From: Rhodospirillaceae bacterium
Lineage (GTDB): Bacteria > Pseudomonadota > Alphaproteobacteria > Rhodospirillales > 2-02-FULL-58-16
Reading direction: 5' to 3'
Assembly (NCBI GenBank): GCA_030623425.1
Contig: JAUXMA010000012.1
Coordinates: 1 to 13,169 of the forward strand
Length of the DNA: 13,169 bases
Translations under genes and position numbers: made by a program
The notes under the pieces: generated by a model
Told to the model about the DNA's origin: nothing
Databases searched by the model: none
What the model saw: the letters and a program-made list of their open reading frames with translations, nothing else
Part shown: piece by piece, positions 6,979 through 13,068 of the stretch
Numbering within the stretch: position 1 is the stretch's first letter
Layout: every line of letters starts with the position of its first letter

Positions 6979-8156
6979 CCACGGAACGTATCGATTACGA
7001 CCGCCTCGTCGCCGATTATGAAAGCGGTTTGGTGGACAAGCTGCGCGGTTTTGGGCCGGCGGCCGAATACCTGGAGCTCTGGGTGCCGGACGAAGATCCC
7101 ATCGCCAGCCTGTGCAACATGATCGACGCCGCGGGAACAACGGGAATCGACGCCGTTTCCGTCTTCATCGGCCCGAAGACGGCGGCGCGGCTCGACGCGG
7201 AAGCGCTCCGCAAGGCCGCCGGGGACTTATGCGAAATCCGCATCGAGGCTGAAGCGGACGGTCTCTTGTTCGATGTTTCGAACATCCTTGAAAAGACGAA
7301 AAGAGCCAAGACCGGGAAAAAGGCGGTTTGGAAACCCAGGCGGGCCCGCCAACTGGCGGCGGCGATTGCCAAAGCCGCCGCCGCCATCCCGGCCAATCGG
7401 CAAAAAGGCATTGGACCGGCGCATGCCCGGGCCGTCGATCGGGCCGGCCGCGATATCGCCCGCGAAGGCAGGCTGCCGAAGGAGGACGGACTGCTGCTCG
7501 TCGAAACCGCGGCGGACGGGGTCACCCTTTCGCTGCTTGTCGATCCGGCCGAACACGTCATCCGCCGCGCCGCCCACCAGGGAGCATCGAGCGCCGTGGA
7601 CCGCGCCCTTCTCGACCAATTCTGCCGTCTTGTCGAAACCCTGCCCATACAGGAAGCCAGCGACCACGGCGTTATCCGGCTCGAACATCGGCTGCGCGAC
7701 AAAAACCAGGCCCGCCCGGTTGCCGGCATCGTCATCCCGGAGGCCGCCGGCCAAGCGTTCCTTCCGCCCCAGCGCCTGATCCGGGCGGCGCTCGCCTTGT
7801 ACCGGGACAGGAGCGGCTACAGCGACAGCAAAAACGAATTCGATCCCCGGCCGTCCGCCGAATGGCTGGCGCTTTCCGAGCAACAGCGCCGCCAGCGCCT
7901 CGATGCCGCCATCGCCGAGATCGCCGCCGAGGCCGGTTTTTCCCCCGTGGAGGTGGAGGTGACGGCCATCGAGCATGGCCTGCGCGTGGTCGTCCGCTTC
8001 CTAGGCTCCCTTGCCGCCGCCGACAGGCAAGGCCATATGCTGATCATGGAAGCCGGAATCAAGGAAAAGGTCGACGGCCGCCTCGAACTCTACCAAGAGG
8101 AACTCAAGGACGGCAACATCATCCGCCGCTTGAGCGACCGGGGCAAATCGCCATGA
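6975..8156 (+). CDS. Conserved-looking protein of unknown function, coupled to the radical SAM gene
   Basis: I do not recognise this 393-residue protein. The ATG at 6975 overlaps the aminotransferase stop (ATGA) and its own stop overlaps the radical SAM start (ATGA), so it is translated as part of the operon. There is no signal peptide or membrane segment, so it is probably cytoplasmic. Residues 1-100 look like a compact alpha/beta domain (VSVFIGPKTAARL). Residues about 103-140 are rich in Lys, Arg and Ala (KTKRAKTGKKAVWKPRRARQ), a possible linker or nucleic-acid/phosphate-binding stretch. The rest is mixed alpha/beta and ends in a strand-rich segment (VEVEVTAIEHGLRVVVRF) plus a charged tail. 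Only three cysteines are seen, so it is unlikely to bind an Fe-S cluster alone. Position suggests a role with the radical SAM enzyme or the sugar pathway. No catalytic motif was identified. Confidence 0.85.
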   Translation: MTTERIDYDRLVADYESGLVDKLRGFGPAAEYLELWVPDEDPIASLCNMIDAAGTTGIDAVSVFIGPKTAARLDAEALRKAAGDLCEIRIEAEADGLLFDVSNILEKTKRAKTGKKAVWKPRRARQLAAAIAKAAAAIPANRQKGIGPAHARAVDRAGRDIAREGRLPKEDGLLLVETAADGVTLSLLVDPAEHVIRRAAHQGASSAVDRALLDQFCRLVETLPIQEASDHGVIRLEHRLRDKNQARPVAGIVIPEAAGQAFLPPQRLIRAALALYRDRSGYSDSKNEFDPRPSAEWLALSEQQRRQRLDAAIAEIAAEAGFSPVEVEVTAIEHGLRVVVRFLGSLAAADRQGHMLIMEAGIKEKVDGRLELYQEELKDGNIIRRLSDRGKSP

Positions 8157-9274
8157 CCGGGATGACGGACCATACCGAACTGATCCTCGATGGAACCAAG
8201 ATCGCTTGGCACCAGGACCGGATCAAGGCCTGGGAACGGGGCGAACGGATCGCCCCGATCACCATCGACATGGCCTTGACCAGGGCCTGTAACTTCGCCT
8301 GCGAATACTGCTACGCCATGTTGCAGGAAAACGACCGGCGGGTGATCAACCGCAAGGTCATTTTCGATTTTCTCGATGACTGCGCCGAGATCGGAGTCAA
8401 GGGAGTCAGTTTCGTTTCCGACGGCGAAAGCACCATCTCGCCGGTCTTCAGCGGCGCCGTCCGCCATGGCGACGAACTGGGCCTGTCCATGGCTTGCGGC
8501 ACCAACGGCTTCGTCCTCACCGAACGCAAGCTCGAGGACATCCTGGCTCACCTGACCTATCTGCGCGTCAACATCTCGGCCGGCGAGCGGGACCGTTACG
8601 CCAAAATCATGGGGGTCAAGAAACACTGGTTCGACCGGGTTTGCGAGAACATCCGCGACATGATGGCGATCAAGAAGGAACACGGCCTCGGCGTCACCAT
8701 CGGGATGCAGATGGTGCTGATGCCGGAGTACAAAGACCAGATCCTGCCCTTGGCCCGGCTCGGCAAGGAACTTCGCCCCGATTACCTGATCTTCAAGCAC
8801 TGTTCCGATAGCGAGGACGGTGATCTGGGCGTCGACTACGAAGGCTACGATGGCCTTTACGACACCCTGCGCGAAGCCGAAGCCTTGTCCGACGACGGCT
8901 ACAAGGTCGTCGTCAAGTGGTCGAAAATCGAGGCCAAGGGCAAACGCTCGTACCAGCGCTGCTACGGGCCGCCATTCATTATCCAACTTTCGGGTTCGGG
9001 CCTGGTCGCTCCTTGCGGCATGCTGTTCAACGAACGCTACAAGAAGTTCCACATCGGCAATATTTGCGAACAGCGCTTCAAGGACATCTGGGCCAGCGAC
9101 AAATACTGGCAGGTGATGAACTACTTGGCCTCTCCCGATTTCAACGCCCAGGTGATGTGCGGATCTCTTTGCCTTCAGCACAAGGCCAACGAGGCGCTGG
9201 ACGCTTATCGGAAGGGACAGCTCGACCTGCAAGCGCCTTCCGGTCCACCGCCCCGGCACCTCAGCTTCATCTGA
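8153..9274 (+). CDS. Radical SAM protein with SPASM-like C-terminal cysteines
   Basis: The 373-residue protein carries the radical SAM motif CNFACEYC (C46, C50, C53), which binds the 4Fe-4S cluster that cleaves S-adenosylmethionine. VSDGEST near 88-94 replaces the common GGE SAM-binding segment. The C-terminal part has five more cysteines (C270, C288, C305, C336, C340), with APCGML and the IGNICEQRFKDIW segment typical of SPASM/twitch auxiliary-cluster domains. The start overlaps the previous stop by 4 nt; a second ATG at 8162 is possible. Known SPASM proteins modify peptides or small molecules, and some radical SAM enzymes (for example DesII in desosamine synthesis) act on nucleotide sugars. 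The operon context favours a sugar or glycan substrate, and no precursor-peptide gene is seen next to it. The family is firm; the reaction is unknown. Confidence 0.92.
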   Translation: MTGMTDHTELILDGTKIAWHQDRIKAWERGERIAPITIDMALTRACNFACEYCYAMLQENDRRVINRKVIFDFLDDCAEIGVKGVSFVSDGESTISPVFSGAVRHGDELGLSMACGTNGFVLTERKLEDILAHLTYLRVNISAGERDRYAKIMGVKKHWFDRVCENIRDMMAIKKEHGLGVTIGMQMVLMPEYKDQILPLARLGKELRPDYLIFKHCSDSEDGDLGVDYEGYDGLYDTLREAEALSDDGYKVVVKWSKIEAKGKRSYQRCYGPPFIIQLSGSGLVAPCGMLFNERYKKFHIGNICEQRFKDIWASDKYWQVMNYLASPDFNAQVMCGSLCLQHKANEALDAYRKGQLDLQAPSGPPPRHLSFI

Positions 9275-9303
9275 TCGACATTTGCATTCGCCGGCAAGCT
9301 TGA

Positions 9304-9573
9304 ATGGAAATTGCCTGGATGACAATCATCCCAAAAAAAGCGGCAACCTCGGTCGGGGAAGATTTGCAGAGGCCCGAAGCGAACTCCTGGAAGGTTCCTT
9401 TCACCGGCTTGAAGCGACAATACCTTGGCCTCGGCGAAGAGATCCTGGATTGCGTGGACCGCGTGTTTTCTTCAGCCAACTTCATCTTGCGCGGCGAGGT
9501 CAAGGATTTCGAAGACCGTATCGCCGCCTTTCTTGGCGTTGATCATGGGATAGAGGCAAGCCGAGTCTGTTGA
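9304..9573 (+). pseudogene. N-terminal fragment of a third DegT-family aminotransferase
   Basis: An 89-codon frame contains a clear DegT N-terminus from residue 30 to about 83: VPFTGLKRQY, then FILRGEVKDFEDRIAAFLGVDHGI. In intact relatives the last block runs straight into the VGSGTD cofactor-binding segment; here it breaks to EASRVC and a stop. None of the PLP-binding residues or the catalytic lysine remain, and I found no continuation in another frame downstream, so the rest was lost and not just frameshifted. Residues 1-29 do not match the family and the true start is unclear. It sits 29 nt after the radical SAM stop in the same direction. It is more divergent from the two intact copies than they are from each other in the blocks I can compare, so it looks like a separate enzyme and not a recent duplicate. 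Confidence 0.8.
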
Positions 9574-9579
9574 ATTGGA

Positions 9580-9843
9580 TTATAGCTTTGCCGAACGGAT
9601 AGTCGCGCCATCTGTCTGCTTATCCGAAAGCAACTCTTCCACAGCTTTCATAATCCGCGCCACGACGGTCTTGTCATCCATATCGCCGGCATCAAAGAGT
9701 TCATCGTCCCTTTCGGCCGCCGGGATGGGCCTCTCGCAAACAGAGGCCTGATGCCGGTGCTTTGATTTTCCACAACTTTTTGTATCGTTTGACCCGTGTG
9801 TTCCGCTTTTGCCCCAGGGGTTGCTGACCCGTTGCTGACCCAA
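9580..9843 (-). CDS. Doubtful small hypothetical protein
   Basis: An 87-codon minus-strand frame starts at a TTG at 9843; an internal ATG (complement of about 9676-9678) would give a 33-residue product. The N-terminal half is low in hydrophobic residues and looks non-coding. The C-terminal part, MDDKTVVARIMKAVEELL followed by a charged tail, could form an amphipathic helix and has more natural codons. I recognise no family. It may be the C-terminal remnant of a gene brought in with the rearranged DNA, or chance. The TTG start lies in a tandem direct repeat and no convincing ribosome site is visible. Confidence 0.2.
   Translation of the reverse strand: MGQQRVSNPWGKSGTHGSNDTKSCGKSKHRHQASVCERPIPAAERDDELFDAGDMDDKTVVARIMKAVEELLSDKQTDGATIRSAKL
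9728..9748. repeat. Perfect 7-bp inverted repeat with a 7-nt loop
   Basis: GGCCTCT at 9728-9734 pairs with AGAGGCC at 9742-9748 across the loop CGCAAAC. No T-run follows on either strand, so it is not a convincing intrinsic terminator. It could be a recombination or protein-binding site in the rearranged stretch. Confidence 0.45.
9820..9841. repeat. Tandem 11-bp direct repeat
   Basis: GTTGCTGACCC occurs twice back to back, at 9820-9830 and 9831-9841, in AT-richer DNA beside the broken aminotransferase. It may be a small iteron-like site or a duplication scar. Confidence 0.7.
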
Positions 9844-9857
9844 AATCAGTCAAAGGC

Positions 9858-9892
9858 GGCGCACCGCGGCTTCAAGGTTCCTCCGCGGCGCC
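9858..9892. repeat. Imperfect GC-rich inverted repeat
   Basis: GGCGCACCGCGG at 9858-9869 can pair with CCGCGGCGCC at 9883-9892 with a two-base bulge and a 13-nt loop. No T-tract follows, so a terminator call is not supported. It may be a decayed terminator or a structured end of the rearranged segment. Confidence 0.35.
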
Positions 9893-10114
9893 CGAAAATC
9901 GGCTGGGTTGCGAATAAAAACGACGCTATCCTGTTCCAGGACGCATTTTCCCTGGTTTCGCGCGGGAGGTGACGGCAACATCACTAGTGGCCTGTATCAT
10001 CTAAATTGCACCCATACGACGCCGTAAATCACGTTCGGATGGAGCTTTTGCGGTGATCGGTAATCTCCGCGACCTCAAAAGGTTTTTTATGACCAATCGA
10101 AACGGAAAGGCCCC

Positions 10115-10121
10115 GAGGAAG
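10115..10121 (+). promoter_or_regulatory. Shine-Dalgarno site deciding the histidine kinase start
   Basis: GAGGAAG lies just upstream of the ATG at 10124 and is the strongest ribosome site near the gene. It supports this start, which also places the first membrane segment close to the N-terminus. Confidence 0.65.
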
Positions 10122-10123
10122 AA

Positions 10124-11443
10124 ATGGCCATCACATCCCTGATCAAAAGCATTCTACCGAGCAGCTTGCTGGGCCGCTCGCTTTTGATCATCGTCATGCC
10201 GTTGGTGCTTTTGCAACTGGTTTCCGCTTTCATTTTCTTCGAAAGCCATTGGCAGAAGGTCAGTTTGCGCCTGGCCCGCGGCCTGGCCGGCGACATCACC
10301 TCGCTTATTGATTTATTGCACCAGAACCCAGGGCCGGAGAACCGAGCCTGGATTTTCAATCTTGCCGCCACCCACATGGAGATCCAGGCGACGATGAACA
10401 AGGGCGAAATTCTTCCCAACGTCCAGCCGGAGGCGGCCAACAGGATGGAACGGACGTTGATCAGGACGCTCGGGGAAAGGCTGCGCAGGCCCTTTCAGAT
10501 TGACAGCAGATCGATAGATCGGCGGGTGATCGTCAAGGTGCAGCTTTCCGGCGGCGTCCTCAAGATGGTCACCCTCCGCAAACGGCTGTTCAGCTCGACG
10601 ACCTACGTCTTCGTTTTGTGGATGGTGGGAACGTCGATGATCCTTTTCGGGGTCGCCGTCATCTTCATGCGCAACCAGGTGAAGCCGATCAGCAGACTGG
10701 CCAGCGCGGCGGATGATTTCGGCAAGGGCCGGGACGTGCCCACCTTCAAAGCGGAAGGCGCCAAAGAGGTCCGCCAGGCGGCTTCCGCCTTCCTCGCCAT
10801 GCGCGAGAGGATCGCCCGCCAGATCAGCCAGCGCACCGAGATGCTGGCCGGCGTCTCCCACGATTTGCGCACCCCCTTGACGCGCATGAAGCTGCAACTG
10901 GCCCTGATCGGCGAGGCCGACGGCGTCAAGGAATTGCAAGACGATGTCGCCGAGATGGAACATATGCTCGAAGGATACCTGGACTTTGCCCGCGGCGAAG
11001 GGGCGGAAACGCCGGAGCCCGCCAACCTCAACGAATTGTTGGGCGACATGGCGGCACTGGGGCGGCGCAAGGGGGGAATGATCGATCTGCATTGCGAGGG
11101 CGAGATCACCGTGCCGCTCCGCCCCAACGCTTTCAAGCGGTGCGTTACCAACCTCATCGACAACGCCATCCGCTATGCCGACCATGTCAGCCTGCGCGCC
11201 GGAAGGCGGGACGACGCCATCGAGATCACCATTGATGACGACGGTCCCGGAATCCCGTCGGAGCAGCGCCAGGAGGTGTTCAAGCCGTTCTTTCGTCTCG
11301 ACAGTTCCCGCAATCCGGGGACCGGCGGGGTCGGTCTGGGCCTGACCATCGCCCGCGACGTCATTCGCGGCCACGGCGGCGATATCGCTTTGAGCGAATC
11401 CCCCAACGGCGGCTTGAGGGCGAGAATCCGGCTGCCGCTGTAA
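10124..11443 (+). CDS. EnvZ-like transmembrane sensor histidine kinase
   Basis: The 439-residue protein is a membrane sensor kinase of the EnvZ/OmpR class. The first membrane segment is at about residues 19-39 (SLLIIVMPLVLLQLVSAFIF), a periplasmic domain follows at about 40-158, and the second membrane segment is at about 160-182. A HAMP linker (about 183-235) leads to the dimerisation domain with the phospho-accepting His in SHDLRTPL (H246). The ATPase domain has the N box NLIDNAIRYA (343-352), G1 DDDGPGIP (371-378), F box FKPFFRLD and G2 GVGLGLTIA (402-410). All catalytic boxes are intact. EnvZ-type kinases are normally encoded directly after their response regulator, but none lies upstream here; only the rearranged stretch does. 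Downstream, the FkbM-family gene converges after a 14-nt gap. The signal sensed is unknown. Confidence 0.95.
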   Translation: MAITSLIKSILPSSLLGRSLLIIVMPLVLLQLVSAFIFFESHWQKVSLRLARGLAGDITSLIDLLHQNPGPENRAWIFNLAATHMEIQATMNKGEILPNVQPEAANRMERTLIRTLGERLRRPFQIDSRSIDRRVIVKVQLSGGVLKMVTLRKRLFSSTTYVFVLWMVGTSMILFGVAVIFMRNQVKPISRLASAADDFGKGRDVPTFKAEGAKEVRQAASAFLAMRERIARQISQRTEMLAGVSHDLRTPLTRMKLQLALIGEADGVKELQDDVAEMEHMLEGYLDFARGEGAETPEPANLNELLGDMAALGRRKGGMIDLHCEGEITVPLRPNAFKRCVTNLIDNAIRYADHVSLRAGRRDDAIEITIDDDGPGIPSEQRQEVFKPFFRLDSSRNPGTGGVGLGLTIARDVIRGHGGDIALSESPNGGLRARIRLPL

Positions 11444-11457
11444 CCTTCGAGGCTCCG

Positions 11458-12264
11458 TCACGCCGTTCTGACATAAAGCCTGTTCGCCGAGTCGTCGCCG
11501 CCTTCGGCGGGCTCGAAACCGCCATCGATCATCACGGCGTGTATCCCTTCTTGCGCCGCCTTTTCATGGCAGTCGAACTCGACCATGACCGATTTCAGGC
11601 GGTGATCGGCAAGGATGGTCGCGGCCCCCGAGAGGATCTCCGGCTCGATGCCGTCGACGTCGAGTTTGACATGGCTGGGAAGGGGGAGCCCCGTCCCGGC
11701 GATGAGATCGTCAAGGCTGTAGGCCAGCGTGTTGAGGGTAAGGGGAGCGGCGTTGCCGGCATCTCTATCGCGGCTCAGGCGGTTGCCGACCGTGCCGCTT
11801 TCAGAGCCGCTGAGCGCCAGGGCCGCGGGCCTCGTTGTATCGTCCAATGCCAGGCAAAGGGGCGTGACCATCTCCATCAAGTGATTGAGTTCAAGGTTGC
11901 GGACAAGGGCGTGAAAGGAGAACGGGTTGGGCTCCAGGGCGACCACCCGGATGCCTTTGCGCTTGGCGGCGTAGATCGTGTAAGCGCCGACATTGGCGCC
12001 GATGTCGTAGAACACGTCGCCCGCCGCGAAGCCGTCGATCCAGGTGAGCGTGTTCGGTTCGCTGGCGAATCCGTGGCGCGGCCAATAAACCGACCTGCGA
12101 TCAGGGGTAAAAAGCGAAAAAGCGGTGCCATTGACGGTGATCGAAGTTTGCGGCGCCAGCAGGCTGTATAGCCGGGCCAGGATCGTAAGCCGGCGCCAGC
12201 GGCCAAAAAAGGCGGTCAGCAAGACGATCAGCCAAGCCAGGAACCTTGCCATGATATTGCTCAT
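11458..12264 (-). CDS. FkbM-family SAM-dependent methyltransferase
   Basis: The 268-residue protein matches the FkbM family, which O-methylates sugars or polyketides. The SAM-binding motif I is FYDIGANVGAYTIYAA (DIGANVGAY at 87-95), the acidic residue after beta-2 is in ALEPNP (E111), and the family block KLDVDGIEPEILSGA lies at 200-214. The central domain is complete. Before it, residues about 8-21 (FLAWLIVLLTAFFG) are strongly hydrophobic and followed by Arg residues, suggesting a membrane anchor or a peripheral membrane attachment, fitting a glycolipid or LPS substrate. The start ATG (complement of 12262-12264) has GGAGTGGGCGG just upstream; a second ATG four codons in is possible. It converges with the histidine kinase and diverges from the methyltransferase at 12328. 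Role in surface-glycan methylation is inferred. Confidence 0.9.
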   Translation of the reverse strand: MSNIMARFLAWLIVLLTAFFGRWRRLTILARLYSLLAPQTSITVNGTAFSLFTPDRRSVYWPRHGFASEPNTLTWIDGFAAGDVFYDIGANVGAYTIYAAKRKGIRVVALEPNPFSFHALVRNLELNHLMEMVTPLCLALDDTTRPAALALSGSESGTVGNRLSRDRDAGNAAPLTLNTLAYSLDDLIAGTGLPLPSHVKLDVDGIEPEILSGAATILADHRLKSVMVEFDCHEKAAQEGIHAVMIDGGFEPAEGGDDSANRLYVRTA

Positions 12265-12327
12265 CCGCCCACTCCAACCAAGAACAGGCCCTATAAATAG
12301 GCGTTATAACATCTTGCCTCGGCCCGC
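12265..12327. promoter_or_regulatory. Short divergent intergenic region
   Basis: These 63 bases separate two divergent methyltransferase genes, so promoters for both may lie here. CTATAAATAG at 12291-12300 and TTATAA at 12304-12309 are AT-rich and palindromic, and could supply -10 elements, but I see no well-spaced -35 on either strand. Confidence 0.35.
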
Positions 12328-13068
12328 ATGACCCCTTATGCCATCCTCAATCTTCGTCCTTTCGCGAAAGCCCCGCGGATGAGCTTCGACAAGCCCGAGG
12401 ATTTCTACCGCGTTTACGGCGAACATCGGACTTACGCGCCGGCCGAAACGCGCAAAAAGCATATCCGCCAATTCGATGCGCAGTTCTGGCGGCCGGCCGA
12501 ATGCCGAGCCGGCATGTCCGTTCTCGAGCTCGGCTGTGGCACCGGCATTTTCCTTGCTTACCTGCGGCGCAAAAGGATAACCGAGTTTGTCGGTGTCGAC
12601 GCCGACGAAGCCGTTAAAGAATACATGCCGGACGATATCGCCGCAAAAGTGACGATCGGCGACATCCGGGACTTCATCGAAAAAACCGAGCGCGCCTTCG
12701 ACCGCATTGTCATGCTCGACGTTTTCGAACATTTCTCGGTCTTCGAGGGACGGGCCTTGCTATCGAGCCTGAAACCTCTGCTGGCGCCCGAAGGACGGAT
12801 CATCATGCGGCTTCCCAACGCCGCTTCGCCTTGGGGGCTGCAATACCAGTTCCAGGATCTCACTCACCAGGCGATCTACGGCCCCGGCAATATCCGCCAC
12901 CTCGCCCACGCCGCCGGCTACGACTGCCTCGCCTGTTTCTCGGCACGGCGCGGCAACCCTTTCAAACATTTCATCGAGGATTGCGTTCATGCCCTTTTGA
13001 ACCGGATGCTGACGGAACCGCCGCCGGTCTGGGGCGCCAACATGGTCGTCGTGCTGAAGCCAAAATGA
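12328..13068 (+). CDS. Class I SAM-dependent methyltransferase, probable glycan or small-molecule
   Basis: The 246-residue protein has the Rossmann-like methyltransferase core. Motif I is VLELGCGTGIF (65-75), the acidic residue after beta-2 is in GVDADEA (D91), motif IV is MLDVFEH (129-135), and post-motif beta-5 is GRIIMRLPNA. The later segment DLTHQAIYGPGNIRHL is shared with many methyltransferases encoded in O-antigen and capsule loci. An alternative start at the ATG at 12379 (MSFDKPEDFY) would remove 17 poorly conserved-looking residues; neither start has a strong Shine-Dalgarno. It is divergent from the FkbM-family gene, and its stop overlaps the ATG of the frame that runs off the right edge. 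The substrate is unknown. Confidence 0.88.
   Translation: MTPYAILNLRPFAKAPRMSFDKPEDFYRVYGEHRTYAPAETRKKHIRQFDAQFWRPAECRAGMSVLELGCGTGIFLAYLRRKRITEFVGVDADEAVKEYMPDDIAAKVTIGDIRDFIEKTERAFDRIVMLDVFEHFSVFEGRALLSSLKPLLAPEGRIIMRLPNAASPWGLQYQFQDLTHQAIYGPGNIRHLAHAAGYDCLACFSARRGNPFKHFIEDCVHALLNRMLTEPPPVWGANMVVVLKPK

Larger units (their letters stand above)
9574..10123. other. Rearranged, AT-richer intergenic stretch with no confident gene
   Basis: These 550 bases separate the broken aminotransferase from the histidine kinase. Base use changes visibly, especially around 9755-9800, which is T-rich compared with the GC-rich operon. The stretch holds a doubtful minus-strand ORF (9580-9843), an inverted repeat (9728-9748), a tandem 11-bp repeat (9820-9841) and an imperfect inverted repeat (9858-9892). 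I see no transposase, integrase or response-regulator motifs in either strand. The best reading is a decayed insertion or deletion junction. Confidence 0.55.

Noticed and set aside
7328..8152. Long N-terminal extension of the radical SAM protein
   Set aside because: The frame is open through the previous gene but reads as an Arg/Pro-rich shadow; the radical SAM protein starts sensibly at 8153.
9728..9748. Intrinsic terminator
   Set aside because: The stem is good but no T-tract follows on either strand.
9908..9932. Sigma-70 promoter upstream of the histidine kinase (TTGCGA and TATCCT)
   Set aside because: The spacing between the two hexamers is only 13 nt, too short for a normal promoter.
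10089..10142. Short frame overlapping the histidine kinase start, considered as the tail of a response regulator
   Set aside because: It begins at ATG 10089 and is preceded in frame by a stop about 40 nt upstream, and its 17 residues show no response-regulator C-terminal motif.
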